A stretch of DNA of 53,717 nt from Terriglobia bacterium (lineage in GTDB: Bacteria > Acidobacteriota > Terriglobia > Bryobacterales > Bryobacteraceae): the NCBI GenBank assembly GCA_025363475.1, contig JANYDS010000006.1, positions 1 through 53,717 of the forward strand. Direction: 5' to 3'. This document shows positions 17,170 through 25,950 of the stretch, one piece after another (position 1 is the stretch's first letter; every line of letters starts with the position of its first letter). A program made the translations under genes and the position numbers. The notes under the pieces are model-generated. The model saw only the letters and a program-made list of their open reading frames with translations. It searched no databases and had not been told where the DNA came from.

Positions 17170-17571
17170 TTGGATTCCACTCTTATTCTGGGAGCGCTGC
17201 TGGGCGCAGCCGTGGTCGCTTACCTGCTTTTCATTCGGTCGCAGGATCTGCCCGAACCCGTTCCGGTATCACCTTTTAAACACCTCGATGAACGCAAGGC
17301 CATCATCTATGAGAACCTGCGCGACCTCCAGTTTGAATACCGTCTGGACAAACTTTCCGATGCCGATTATCAGGCCACCAAACTGGAACTGCAAAAGGAC
17401 CTCGCGCACGTGATGGCTGAAACAGATCGCATCAAATCAGAACCAGGGCTCGGCGTGAAAGTCACCCCGCCCCCCGCACCCAAAAACGTATGCCCATCCT
17501 GCGGCGCGAAATTCGAAAAAGCTCTAAAATTCTGCGGCGAATGCGGCAAACCAATGGGTGGTGTTGCCTAA
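17170..17571 (+). CDS. Membrane-anchored zinc-ribbon protein in ccm operon (CcmI-like position)
   Basis: 133 residues from a TTG start at 17170; an AGGGG motif lies about 10 bp upstream and no ATG fits. An N-terminal membrane helix (LILGALLGAAVVAYLLFI) is followed by a helical region (ERKAIIYENLRDLQFEYRLD; LSDADYQATKLELQKDLAHV), much like the N-terminal part of CcmI, and then by a C-terminal zinc ribbon (CPSCGAKFEKALKFCGECG). The helical segment is the common CcmI-type element that interacts with CcmFH. The zinc ribbon replaces the TPR domain that binds apocytochromes in proteobacterial CcmI. The role is inferred from operon position. Confidence 0.75.
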   Translation: MDSTLILGALLGAAVVAYLLFIRSQDLPEPVPVSPFKHLDERKAIIYENLRDLQFEYRLDKLSDADYQATKLELQKDLAHVMAETDRIKSEPGLGVKVTPPPAPKNVCPSCGAKFEKALKFCGECGKPMGGVA

Positions 17572-18647
17572 TGCGAACGCTCATCCTTCTGGCCCTCACG
17601 GTGATTGCGGCCCATGCTGGTGTCGATGGCACCGTAGTCAACGGCACTACCGGCAAACCCCAGCCGGGAGCCACCGTAACGCTCTTTCAGACCAGCGGCC
17701 AGGGCCCCCAAAATATCGGCAGCGTGAAAACCGATGCCCAGGGAAAATTCGTTTTTACCCAGGACGTCAAGCCCGGGCAGGGCGGGGGACCCCTCCTCCT
17801 CCAGGCCGTCTATGCCGGCGTTCAGTACAACAAAGTCGTCACCCCTGGCATGCCCACCGGCGGCGTCGATATACCCGTCTACGACACAGCCAAAACTCCC
17901 GGCGGGGCCAAGCTTGAGCAGCATATGATCCTGCTTGAACCAGCAGCCGCTGGCGAAATGCGGGTCAGCGAAACTTACGTTTATAAGAACGATGGCAAGA
18001 CCACCTGGAACGATCCGGAACGTGGCACCCTCCAGTTCAGCCTGCCCGACGCAGCCCAGGGCAAAGTCGAAATTAACGTCCTGGCCCCCGGCGGCCTGCC
18101 CATCCGTCGCGCTCCCGACCCCGGCCCTAAAGCCAACACCTTCAAACTCGATTTCCCCATCAAACCGGGTGACTCCCGTGTCGATATGGTCTGGACCATG
18201 CCCTTCAAATCCCCTGGCATGTTTGAAAGTCATGTGCTTGCCAAAGGCGGCGTGATCCGCATGGTGGCACCCGCGGGCGTCAACCTCAAAGGCCCTGATA
18301 TGGATATCTTAGGTGAGGAGCCTTCCACCAAAGCCACCATTTACAACGTAAAAGGCCCGGATCTGATGATCGCCGTCGAAGGCAACGGGACACTGCAGGA
18401 TCCTTCCGCACAATCGGGCGGCGGCGATAACGGTGGCGGCGCAGGCAGTCCCGGTCTCAGTGAAAATCTTCCGAAACTCTATGCGCTGGCCGCCGGTAAT
18501 TCCGGTCTGCTCGATTCCCTGATGGCAGTGAAATGGATTCTCGCCACCATCATCGGCATGCTCGCGCTTGGCTTCGTTTTGCTCTATCGCAAAGGCGACC
18601 CTCAAGCCCAGGCCAAACCCTCCGACAATGCACGCAGTCGAAGCTGA
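17571..18647 (+). CDS. Exported carboxypeptidase-regulatory-like (Ig-fold) membrane protein in ccm operon
   Basis: 358 residues from the ATG at 17571, which overlaps the previous stop (TAATG); the frame is open further upstream but only over the zinc-ribbon gene. It has a signal peptide (MRTLILLALTVIAAHAG), an N-terminal CarboxypepD_reg-like beta domain (VDGTVVNGTTGKPQPGATVT), a second beta-rich domain (about residues 110-245), a Gly/Ser-rich spacer and a C-terminal membrane helix (ILATIIGMLALGFVLLYRKG). It has no catalytic motif. Its place between ccmH and ccmA suggests that it supports apocytochrome delivery or the assembly of the Ccm complex, but this is inference. Confidence 0.8.
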   Translation: MRTLILLALTVIAAHAGVDGTVVNGTTGKPQPGATVTLFQTSGQGPQNIGSVKTDAQGKFVFTQDVKPGQGGGPLLLQAVYAGVQYNKVVTPGMPTGGVDIPVYDTAKTPGGAKLEQHMILLEPAAAGEMRVSETYVYKNDGKTTWNDPERGTLQFSLPDAAQGKVEINVLAPGGLPIRRAPDPGPKANTFKLDFPIKPGDSRVDMVWTMPFKSPGMFESHVLAKGGVIRMVAPAGVNLKGPDMDILGEEPSTKATIYNVKGPDLMIAVEGNGTLQDPSAQSGGGDNGGGAGSPGLSENLPKLYALAAGNSGLLDSLMAVKWILATIIGMLALGFVLLYRKGDPQAQAKPSDNARSRS

Positions 18648-19329
18648 AAACGTCTGGAAGTATTTTGGCGACTACCCGGCTTTACGCGGTGCCAGTCTTC
18701 AGGTAAACAAGGGCGCTTGCCTGGCGCTGCTCGGCCGCAACGGTGCGGGTAAAACCACTCTCCTGCGCATCCTCGCCAATCTTTCCAGACCGGGCAAGGG
18801 TGAAGTCCGGCTGTTAGGCCTTGCCTCCCACACCCCCGAAGCTCGTCGCCGTATTGGCTACCTCGGTCATGGCATCGGTGTTTACGATGACTTGTCCGCT
18901 GTAGAGAATCTAATCCTGTTCGGCCAGCTTCTGAACCTGGACAATCCTCGCGAGACCGCCCTCAACGCCCTCGAACGCGTAGGTCTTTCCCGCGTCAAAG
19001 ACGGCCTGGCCCGCGAGTTCTCCCGTGGCATGAGACAGCGTCTCGCCGTCGCCCGTGCCTTTCTGCACGATCCTGAACTGCTGATCCTCGACGAACCCTT
19101 CACGTCCCTTGATGACCGAGCCGTAGCCGTCCTGCAAAAACTGCTGCAGGACGCCCAGAGCCGCGGTGCCACCATCATTATGTCCACTCATCAGATCCGC
19201 GAGGCGATGGAGTTGGCCACTGATGTAGCGCTGCTAGAACGTGGCAAAGTCGCTTTTGCCGGGCCGCAGACCGTCGTCATGCTGGCCGACCCCGGCTGGC
19301 TCTACAGAAATCATGGGGCACCCGAATGA
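18628..19329 (+). CDS. ccmA: ABC transporter ATPase CcmA
   Basis: 233 residues from the ATG at 18628 (overlapping the previous gene by 20 bp); a longer frame from 18568 has no homologous N-terminus. Walker A is GRNGAGKTTL, the signature is REFSRGMRQRLAVARAF, Walker B is LLILDEPFTSLDD, and the H-loop is MSTHQ. It powers release of holo-CcmE from the CcmABCD complex on the cytoplasmic face of the inner membrane. It is followed with a 4-bp overlap by ccmB. Confidence 0.93.
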   Translation: MHAVEAENVWKYFGDYPALRGASLQVNKGACLALLGRNGAGKTTLLRILANLSRPGKGEVRLLGLASHTPEARRRIGYLGHGIGVYDDLSAVENLILFGQLLNLDNPRETALNALERVGLSRVKDGLAREFSRGMRQRLAVARAFLHDPELLILDEPFTSLDDRAVAVLQKLLQDAQSRGATIIMSTHQIREAMELATDVALLERGKVAFAGPQTVVMLADPGWLYRNHGAPE

Positions 19330-20012
19330 GAGCCGGTTTTGCTGCGGCGTTCGCCATCGCGCGGAAGGACCTTCAGACCGAACTCCGCACCAGGGAATCG
19401 CTCACCGCCAGTCTTTCTTTCTCCCTCGTCATTCTGGTGCTGTTCAGCTTCGCTTTCGATTTAGGACGTGAAGAACTCTACGCCATCTCAGGCGGGCTGC
19501 TCTGGCTGGTGTATTCCTTCGCCGGTGCGCTCATTGTCAACCGCAGTTTCGCCCGTGAACTGCCGAACGATTGTCTCGATGTGCTGGTTTCGTCACCCGC
19601 CCCCGGCTGGGCAATCTTCCTGGGCAAAACGGTAGCCGCCTTCTTCCTGCTCTTGATCGTGGAACTGGTCTCGCTACCCTTCTTCGGCCTGTTTTACAAC
19701 ATTTCCTGGTGGCAGTCGCCCGGAACTCTGCTCCTGGTCATCTTCCTCGCCACCTGGGGTATCGCCGTCGTGGGCGTAGCTTTCAGCGCGGTCACCGTCA
19801 ATATACGGTTGCGCGAACTCATGCTGCCGGTGCTGCTTTACCCTATGCTGATCCCGCTGCTGCTCGGCGCCATTGGCACCACTACGGCGCTTTTCACCCG
19901 CGACCCGGAAGCGCTCAAGTCCATGGGCAGTTCCATTCAGTTGATGATCGTGTTCAACCTGATCTACACGTCGCTGTCGTTATACATCGTTGAGTTCATT
20001 CTGATAGTTTAG
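19326..20012 (+). CDS. ccmB: Heme exporter permease subunit CcmB
   Basis: 228 residues, six predicted membrane segments. The N-terminus AFAIARKDLQTELRTRESL and the start of the first helix (FSLVILVLFSFAFDL) are characteristic of CcmB. The block FGLFYNISWWQSPGTLLLVI and LPVLLYPMLIPLLLGAI are also conserved. It pairs with CcmA and CcmC to form the complex that loads heme onto CcmE and releases it. It is translationally coupled to ccmA. Confidence 0.93.
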   Translation: MRAGFAAAFAIARKDLQTELRTRESLTASLSFSLVILVLFSFAFDLGREELYAISGGLLWLVYSFAGALIVNRSFARELPNDCLDVLVSSPAPGWAIFLGKTVAAFFLLLIVELVSLPFFGLFYNISWWQSPGTLLLVIFLATWGIAVVGVAFSAVTVNIRLRELMLPVLLYPMLIPLLLGAIGTTTALFTRDPEALKSMGSSIQLMIVFNLIYTSLSLYIVEFILIV

Positions 20013-20023
20013 GAGGGGTAATT

Positions 20024-20704
20024 ATGCGCGAAAAACTCACCTACGCACTGGGCATTCTGGGCACGCTCGTCATGCTTTTCAACTTGAACACCATCTTCGG
20101 TGACTTGCCGGATGAAGCCATGCAGGGTACCATTTTCCGGATCATCTTCATTCACGTGCCGGCCGCCATCAACGCTGATATTTTTCTGTTCGCGGCGTTG
20201 TGTGCGAGTGTAGCGTTTCTGGCGAAGAAGAACTTCCTCTACGATTCCATTTCCGTCGCCTGCATTGAAGTGGCGACTATGCTGCTGCTGCTCAACCTGG
20301 TGACCGGCAGCATCTGGGGCCGCAACCAGTGGGGCATCTGGTGGGCGTGGGACCTCCGCATGACCAGCCAGCTGATGTGCTTCCTGCTCTATCTCGGCTA
20401 TCTGCTGGTGCGCCCTGCGATCGCCGAACCCACGCAGCGTGCCACCATGTCGGCATTCATCTCCATCTTTGCTTTTGCCGACGTGCCGCTCGTGTTGATG
20501 GCCATCCGTCTTCCCAACGTCAAGACGCAGCATCCCGGCCCGGTTCTTGAAACCGGTAACCTCGCACCCGTTTACCAGGGACCGTTTGCTCTCGGCATCC
20601 TTGCTCTGTTCCTGCTTGGCACAGCCTTAGTGCTGGTTCGTTTGCATCAGGAAACAAGCAGGCGCGAAATCGATTCCCTGCGCCGTGAACTGCATTCCTT
20701 CTGA
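20024..20704 (+). CDS. ccmC: Heme-handling protein CcmC
   Basis: 226 residues, six membrane helices, with the WWD signature WGRNQWGIWWAWD and the two heme-ligating histidine regions (FIHVPAA near residue 45; the expected second His lies in the KTQHPGPV loop). It has a strong ribosome binding site (AGGAGGGG, 20011-20018). CcmC presents heme to CcmE at the periplasmic surface. Together with the downstream ccmD-like gene it completes the CcmABCD set. Confidence 0.93.
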   Translation: MREKLTYALGILGTLVMLFNLNTIFGDLPDEAMQGTIFRIIFIHVPAAINADIFLFAALCASVAFLAKKNFLYDSISVACIEVATMLLLLNLVTGSIWGRNQWGIWWAWDLRMTSQLMCFLLYLGYLLVRPAIAEPTQRATMSAFISIFAFADVPLVLMAIRLPNVKTQHPGPVLETGNLAPVYQGPFALGILALFLLGTALVLVRLHQETSRREIDSLRRELHSF

Positions 20705-20739
20705 ATTGCATCCTTAACTAAAAGACAGGCCGAATCATT

Positions 20740-20910
20740 ATGGACCCTATCGCAGTCGCCAATAACCTCAGGTTTCTCTTTTACGGCTATACCGCCGGGT
20801 TTCTGATCCTGCTCATCTTTGTGCTGACCCTCGTCAGCCGGGGCCGCAAGATCGACAGCGAACTCGCGCGACTCAAAGCGCTAGTCGAAGATAAAGAACG
20901 CCCGAGCTAA
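20740..20910 (+). CDS. ccmD: CcmD-like small membrane protein
   Basis: 56 residues, too short for many gene finders. The sequence has an aromatic N-terminal part (NNLRFLFYGYTAGFLILLIF), a single membrane helix, and a charged cytoplasmic tail (SRGRKIDSELARLKALVEDK), which is the CcmD pattern. It lies 35 bp after ccmC on the same strand. CcmD is a small adaptor that stabilises the CcmABC-CcmE complex. Its stop codon overlaps that of the convergent MFS gene by 4 bp. Confidence 0.75.
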   Translation: MDPIAVANNLRFLFYGYTAGFLILLIFVLTLVSRGRKIDSELARLKALVEDKERPS

Positions 20911-22085
20911 ACTTCTTCCGGGCGCGGCCAGGTGACGAGTAATCCGCCGAAGGCAATTGCGCCCATCGCGATTGCCCAGATACCCAGGTAACCCGCGCCG
21001 ATCAGGCTCGTGGCGATTAGCGGCGCAATGATCTGCGACACCGAAGTCAGGGATTGGGTCAGCCCCAGCACCACCCCTTGTTCCCGCTTACCCGCCTGCT
21101 GTGTAATCAGCGCTGTGACGGCAGGCCGCAACACACCGGTTCCGTATGAAGTGATGGTGCTGGCGCCCAGCAGTTGTCCCAGCGTGTGTGTCCACGCCAA
21201 CAGCGAATAACCGACGGCGGCTGAGGCGAAGCCAGTCCAGACTAAAGTCCGTTCGCCGAATCGTTTGACGAGTCGGCCAATCAGCCCCCCCTGTAAAATC
21301 ACACCCAGGAAACCCACGAAGGCGAAAACATACCCCACCTGTTTCGCCTTGTAGGCGAAGCGCTGTTCGGCGTAGAGTGCGAAGCCGCTCATGAAGAACG
21401 CGAAGGAAAACGCGAAGAAGAAGAACTGTGCAAGAAGCCGTCCGAGGTGCGGACGCTTGAAGTACTCAGCGTACGCATTCCAGTCGAGGATGCCGAGTCT
21501 GCGGCCGCCTGGCCCGGTATCGCGGGCTGTTTCTGTATGCGGTTCGGCTTTCGGCAACAGCGTCGCCGTGCAGAAAATACTGGTGGCTGAAAGCGCCGCC
21601 GCTGCGAAGATCGGGTATGAATAACCGTACTGCGACAGAAAGCCCGAAATAGCCGGTCCGATCAGGAAGCCGATGCCAAACGCAATCCCGATCACGCCAA
21701 ACGATTTGGCCCGGTCTTCCGGTTCTGTGACATCAGCAATATAGGCCTGCGCCAAAGAAAGATTACCCGCCGTCAAACCGTCAATCACCCGCGACAGGAA
21801 CACCATCCATAGTGAGGTGGAAACCGCCAGCAGCAGGAACCCCGCAAAGGTCCCGATCTGGCTGACAATCAGCAGCGGCTTGCGACCAGTAGTATCCGAC
21901 ATGCGCCCCAGGATGGGGCCTGCGATCAATTGGCAGAGCGCATAGGTAGAGATCAGCAGACCAATCGTCGTAGGGGAAGCGCCCAGATGCTCCGCATAGA
22001 ACGGTAGCAGCGGCAGGATGATGGTCAGGCCAAGAATATCAACCAGAACGATCAGGAAGATGGGCAGAAGGGGGGAGCGAGTCAT
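20907..22085 (-). CDS. MFS transporter, TetA-like drug:H+ antiporter family
   Basis: 392 residues, twelve predicted membrane helices. The motif between helices 2 and 3 is GRMSDTTGRKPLLI, the antiporter motif C region is GIAFGIGFLIGPAISGFLSQ, and the N-terminus LPIFLIVLVDILGLTIILPLLPFYAE is that of the TetA/DHA1 class. It probably exports a small toxic compound. It is convergent with the ccm operon, with overlapping stop codons, and is separated from the FecR-like gene upstream by a strong bidirectional terminator. Confidence 0.9.
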   Translation of the reverse strand: MTRSPLLPIFLIVLVDILGLTIILPLLPFYAEHLGASPTTIGLLISTYALCQLIAGPILGRMSDTTGRKPLLIVSQIGTFAGFLLLAVSTSLWMVFLSRVIDGLTAGNLSLAQAYIADVTEPEDRAKSFGVIGIAFGIGFLIGPAISGFLSQYGYSYPIFAAAALSATSIFCTATLLPKAEPHTETARDTGPGGRRLGILDWNAYAEYFKRPHLGRLLAQFFFFAFSFAFFMSGFALYAEQRFAYKAKQVGYVFAFVGFLGVILQGGLIGRLVKRFGERTLVWTGFASAAVGYSLLAWTHTLGQLLGASTITSYGTGVLRPAVTALITQQAGKREQGVVLGLTQSLTSVSQIIAPLIATSLIGAGYLGIWAIAMGAIAFGGLLVTWPRPEEV

Positions 22086-22088
22086 AAT

Positions 22089-22121
22089 AAAAAGCCCCGG
22101 TCGTCAGACCGGGGCTTTTTT
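22089..22121. terminator. Strong Rho-independent terminator
   Basis: A 14-bp perfect stem (22089-22102 with 22107-22120), loop GTCA, core GCCCCGGTC/GACCGGGGC, flanked by A-run and T-run so that it works on both strands. On the minus strand it ends the FecR-like gene, just before the MFS gene start. Confidence 0.93.
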
Positions 22122-22155
22122 CAAAGCTGTTCAATTTTGAAAGATTCGGTAACGA

Positions 22156-23136
22156 CTACTGAGTGCTGGAAGACGTCGTGGTGCTGGATCCTCCGGTACC
22201 AGCGGCGATGCCTAGACCCGCTCCCGCCGCAGCAACAGCAACCGAGACGCCGACCACCGATGCAGTAATTCCGGCTGCTGCACCAGCAGCTGCTCCAGCA
22301 GCGCCAGCCGCTGCTCCGGCGGCACCGGCCGCGCCCGCAGCTCCTGCTGCACCAGCACCAGCTGCCCCGGCCGCGCCTGCGGCACCTGCACCGGCAGCTC
22401 CAGCTGCACCAGCCATCTGCTGCGCACTACAGGTGCCCTTTTCCTTCACATCCGTAACATTGAGCACTTGGCTGGCACCGGCCACCGCAGTGGCATTCGG
22501 AACCATGGCGCCTGAAATCTGAACGCGGCGACCGACTCTCGGGCTCTTGCCTTTAATCTGTACGGTGACGTTCGTCGTTTCATCCGTCAGAAGCAGGTTC
22601 TTCTTCGCATCACCGCGAACGCAGCCCGTGAGGGACGTTCCGGCACTGGCGCCCGCGTCAGCAGGAGTCAGATTGAGTGCGCGCCCAGGAGCGAGATTCG
22701 CTACATTGATGCCAGCCGCGTTGAAGACATGCACGTTACCGGTTAGTGCGGCTACTTCCACAACTTTACCGTGAATCGCGATGTTCGCCGAGCCGCTACC
22801 TTCAGTGCGAACACTGAGTCCGTTGGCGTTGGTCGAATAACCGGAGACGCGGACACTGCCTTCCTGAAGATCGGCATGGTCCGTAAAAATCCGGGCGCGT
22901 GATGCACTTTCGAGGCGGAGCAACGCTCCATCCTTCAAACGGATCTGGGAAGCCGTCTTCCCAGTCTGCAATGTGTTGCCGTCGAATAGTGTGGCGTTTC
23001 CTGAGGTTCGCGCCTGGTTAACAAGGATGTTGCCTTGAGACATGGCCACGCCAATCGCCGGGGCGGCGGCACTTAGCAACGAGGCAGTGGCCGTGAAAGC
23101 GAAAAGAGAGAGGTGTTTCGGGTTTAAAATTGTCAT
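22156..23136 (-). CDS. Secreted FecR-domain-like protein with Ala/Gly-rich repeat
   Basis: 326 residues. The ATG at 23136 is chosen because GGAGG sits just upstream; a longer frame to 23175 lacks one. A signal peptide (residues about 10-30) precedes a FecR-like beta domain (LFDGNTLQTGKTASQIRLKD, LRLESASRARIF, GSVRVSGYS). A second domain around residues 150-230 has GCVRGDAKKNLLLTD and VQISGAMVP, resembling an OB-like fold. Residues about 241-288 are almost pure Gly-Ala, then comes a hydrophobic glycine-rich helix and a Ser/Thr tail. No FecI sigma factor or TonB receptor is adjacent, so this is a surface or envelope structural protein rather than a classical anti-sigma factor. Confidence 0.8.
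   Translation of the reverse strand: MTILNPKHLSLFAFTATASLLSAAAPAIGVAMSQGNILVNQARTSGNATLFDGNTLQTGKTASQIRLKDGALLRLESASRARIFTDHADLQEGSVRVSGYSTNANGLSVRTEGSGSANIAIHGKVVEVAALTGNVHVFNAAGINVANLAPGRALNLTPADAGASAGTSLTGCVRGDAKKNLLLTDETTNVTVQIKGKSPRVGRRVQISGAMVPNATAVAGASQVLNVTDVKEKGTCSAQQMAGAAGAAGAGAAGAAGAAGAGAAGAAGAAGAAGAAAGAAGAAAGAAAGITASVVGVSVAVAAAGAGLGIAAGTGGSSTTTSSSTQ
22271..22413 (-). repeat. Gly-Ala codon repeat inside FecR-like gene
   Basis: About 48 codons made almost only of GGx and GCx, encoding GAAGAAG-type units with irregular length. The DNA repeat is imperfect at third positions, which suggests selection for the peptide and not a recent simple-sequence expansion. Confidence 0.8.
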
Positions 23137-23253
23137 GTGTCCTCCGGACTGTAGGTTCGTGCCCATATCTATCATCTAAACAGAGCGCTGTTGAAGTCAA
23201 GTACCTTAATTAATAAAATAACGGACTAGTTCAGCGCCGCCTTCACTCAACGT

Positions 23254-23739
23254 TTACAACTGCGCCACCACTGGCACAAGCATCCAGCGCAATATTCCAT
23301 ACGGTATATTGCGGGCCGCATCCACATCAATTCTGAGCAAAGCTGATTTCTTCATTTCCACCAGCAATGCGGGACACCCCAGCACGTAAGCGGCCAATTT
23401 GCTCAACAACGGTTCGTGGCTGGTCAGTAAAATCCCGGACTCATGACGATTCTCACGGACTTCACTCCAGACGTCATGCGGTGATCCGTCCGGTGTAAGG
23501 CACTTTGCCTCAATGATTGCGCCTTTGTAGCCCAGTTCTGTTGCCGCGATCCGGGCTGTCTCCATTGCGCGAACGTACGGACTCGACAAAAGCAAAGACG
23601 GTGCGGCCCCGGTTGCTCGCGCCATTTCCATGACCCCGGCCAGCTTTTTGCGGCCTTCGGTGGTTAGTGCGCGAGCCGAGTCCGGAGCTCCGGCGCGGTG
23701 TTCCTCAGCGATTCCGTGTCGAAGTAAATACAATTCCAT
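23254..23739 (-). CDS. sixA: Phosphohistidine phosphatase SixA-type
   Basis: 161 residues, histidine phosphatase superfamily. The catalytic RHG is in MELYLLRHGIAEEH, the second arginine is in LLSSPYVRAMETA, and the second catalytic histidine is in LLTSHEPLLSKL. The size and short sequence fit SixA, which removes phosphate from phosphohistidine residues in signalling proteins in the cytoplasm. It is divergent from the Ppx/GppA gene with a 34-bp gap, so the two probably share a control region. Confidence 0.88.
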   Translation of the reverse strand: MELYLLRHGIAEEHRAGAPDSARALTTEGRKKLAGVMEMARATGAAPSLLLSSPYVRAMETARIAATELGYKGAIIEAKCLTPDGSPHDVWSEVRENRHESGILLTSHEPLLSKLAAYVLGCPALLVEMKKSALLRIDVDAARNIPYGILRWMLVPVVAQL

Positions 23740-23773
23740 TGAAAAGGCCGTTGTCGCTATTATAGTCGTGCAG

Positions 23774-25306
23774 ATGCCCCGCTATGCCGCCGTCGATATC
23801 GGCAGCAATTCAGTCCGGATGGAAGCCGCCGAAGTTTTGCCGGGTGCCGCGCCGCGCATTCTTGCTTCAGAGCGTCAGGTAACCCGCCTTGGTGCCAGCG
23901 TTTTCCGGACGGGGCGTATCACCCAGGAATCCACTGATATGATTTGCGGGGTACTGGGTGGCATGGTTGCCACTTACCGCAAACTGAATATTGACGGCAT
24001 CCGCGCCGTGGCCACTGCGGCCGTGCGTGACGCAGGTAACCAGCACGAATTCATCGCGCGTACGTCCGCCGCCCTTGGTACCGACGTTGAAATTATTTCC
24101 GGCCAGGAAGAGGCCCGCCTCATTCATCTTGGGGTAAAGAGTCGCTGGCCGCACCCGAAAGAACGCTTCCTGATCATCGACATTGGCGGCGGAAGTGCCG
24201 AAATTATCCTAAGCGACCAGGAACAAATCGGCCAGGCTTTTTCAAAACCACTCGGGGCACTCCGGCTCCAGGAACTGTTCCTGCGCGCGGATCCGCCCAA
24301 ACCGTCAGACCTGCACCGGATGGAGGAATATATCGCTGAGAAGCTGGGGTCCGCAGTCCGGCGTCTGGGCGGCACCCATATTGACAGGGTGATTGGTACT
24401 TCTGCCACTGCCTCCGCCGTCGTGTGTGCGGTCAATCGCATCCCTCGCGCGCGCAGGGATGAATCGGACCGAATGCGAGCCACTACCCCGCGAATCCGCA
24501 AACTCTTCCGCGACCTGTGCAGCCTCGACTTGTCTTCCCGGCAGAAAATCACCGGCATCGGCCCGCGCCGCGCGGAGATTATTGTACCTGGAACCGCCGT
24601 GCTGCTCCGCCTGCTGGAAGCGTTCCAGATGCCGGCTTTGTATTATTCGGCTGCGGGAGTTCGCGACGGCATCATTGCGGACCTTGCTGCGCGAACTGTG
24701 GACCGCGATCTTTCGCGGCTCTCTACAGACCAGCGCAGTGTAGTCGAAGCCCTGTCGGAACACTATGGTGTAGCGCTGCGACACGGCCGTCGTGTAGGTA
24801 AACTTGCCAGCGATCTCTTCACCGGCTTCCGCCAGCTTCATCAGCTGCCCGCGCATTGTGGCGGCCTGCTGGAAGCCGCAGCGTACCTGCATGACTCCGG
24901 GCACTACGTCAGTGACTCACGGCACCACAAACATTCCTACTACCTGGTTTCGAATTCCGATTTGCCGGGCTTCACCGTCACTGAACGCGAAGTGATCGCC
25001 AATCTATGCCGCTACCACCGCAAGGCCCTGCCAACAGCCGAACACAGTAATCTGCAGGTCCTGGATCCGGAACGGCGACGGATGGTCACACTGCTCAATC
25101 CGCTGTTGCGTCTGGCCGACAGTCTGGACCGTAGTCATGGTCAGCGGATACGATCCGTGCAGTGCAAGGTTCGTGAAAATGACATCTGGGTTGGCCTCTC
25201 CATCCCGCCGGGGACCGATATCGACCTGGAACTCTGGGCAGCGGAACGCGTTTCCGATATCTTCCGCGCCGTGTATGGCAAACCACTGAGCCTGGCCACA
25301 CTATGA
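23774..25306 (+). CDS. Exopolyphosphatase / pppGpp phosphohydrolase (Ppx/GppA) with C-terminal HD domain
   Basis: 510 residues from the ATG at 23774; the frame stays open upstream but only over the sixA region. The two ASKHA-type halves show AAVDIGSNSVRMEAAE, LIDIGGGSAEIIL and GTSATASAV. The HD-like C-terminal domain (about residues 340-500) has AAYLHDSGHYV and LCRYHRKALP. It degrades polyphosphate or converts pppGpp to ppGpp in the cytoplasm. Its TGA overlaps the start of the next gene by 4 bp. Confidence 0.92.
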   Translation: MPRYAAVDIGSNSVRMEAAEVLPGAAPRILASERQVTRLGASVFRTGRITQESTDMICGVLGGMVATYRKLNIDGIRAVATAAVRDAGNQHEFIARTSAALGTDVEIISGQEEARLIHLGVKSRWPHPKERFLIIDIGGGSAEIILSDQEQIGQAFSKPLGALRLQELFLRADPPKPSDLHRMEEYIAEKLGSAVRRLGGTHIDRVIGTSATASAVVCAVNRIPRARRDESDRMRATTPRIRKLFRDLCSLDLSSRQKITGIGPRRAEIIVPGTAVLLRLLEAFQMPALYYSAAGVRDGIIADLAARTVDRDLSRLSTDQRSVVEALSEHYGVALRHGRRVGKLASDLFTGFRQLHQLPAHCGGLLEAAAYLHDSGHYVSDSRHHKHSYYLVSNSDLPGFTVTEREVIANLCRYHRKALPTAEHSNLQVLDPERRRMVTLLNPLLRLADSLDRSHGQRIRSVQCKVRENDIWVGLSIPPGTDIDLELWAAERVSDIFRAVYGKPLSLATL

Positions 25307-25938
25307 TCACCGCGCCGAATCTGAGTGAACTGGAGTGGCTGGTTCACGGGTTTGGCACTCGCGATACTGAATATCCTGCGGCAATTGTCACCGTCCGGCA
25401 GATTCATTCCTGTATTGTGCTGGTGGCGGAAGACCTGTCTGAAGGCGGGGAAGGCGATGCCCTGGTTTGTCGCCAGCGCGGAACCGTGGTTGGCGTGCGG
25501 ACCGCCGATTGCGTGCCGGTGTTGATCGCAGATCCGGTCACAAGGGCTGTAGCTGCGATTCACGCCGGGTGGCGGGGAACGGCGGGAAATATTGTGGCGG
25601 TTGCGGTTGCCAGACTCTGTCGCGACGCTGCAGTTTTACCGCAGAACCTTCGCGCCGCAGTCGGACCGTCGATCGGACCTTGTTGTTACGAAACGGGTCC
25701 GGAAGTGGCACAGCAGTTTGCTCCTGAGTTCCAATCCCGGACGACGACATCAGGCACCGCCCATCTCGACCTGCGATCCGCGAATGAAAATCAGTTGCGG
25801 GCCGCGGGAATCAGTTCCATCTGGAAGGCGGGAGAGTGTACTTTTTGCACTTCTGATTACGAAGGCAGCCGTTACTATTCATTCCGAAGGCAACGCGAAA
25901 ATGCCGGGCGGATGATTTCGTACATCGGAATCAAATAA
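25303..25938 (+). CDS. pgeF: Peptidoglycan-editing/purine nucleoside phosphorylase-type laccase-domain protein (PgeF/YfiH)
   Basis: 211 residues with the Cu-oxidase_4 pattern: TVRQIHS with the first histidine, VGVRTADCVPVLIAD with the cysteine, AIHAGWRGTAGNIV, and SIGPCCYETGPEV. The H-C-H zinc site is therefore present. Family members are reported to act as purine nucleoside phosphorylase/adenosine deaminase and to remove misplaced L-Ser from peptidoglycan precursors. The ATGA overlap shows co-translation with Ppx/GppA. The start MITAPNLSELEWLVHGF is slightly short at the N-terminus compared with many homologues but normal for the group. Confidence 0.9.
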   Translation: MITAPNLSELEWLVHGFGTRDTEYPAAIVTVRQIHSCIVLVAEDLSEGGEGDALVCRQRGTVVGVRTADCVPVLIADPVTRAVAAIHAGWRGTAGNIVAVAVARLCRDAAVLPQNLRAAVGPSIGPCCYETGPEVAQQFAPEFQSRTTTSGTAHLDLRSANENQLRAAGISSIWKAGECTFCTSDYEGSRYYSFRRQRENAGRMISYIGIK

Positions 25939-25950
25939 AAAGCTGGCAAT

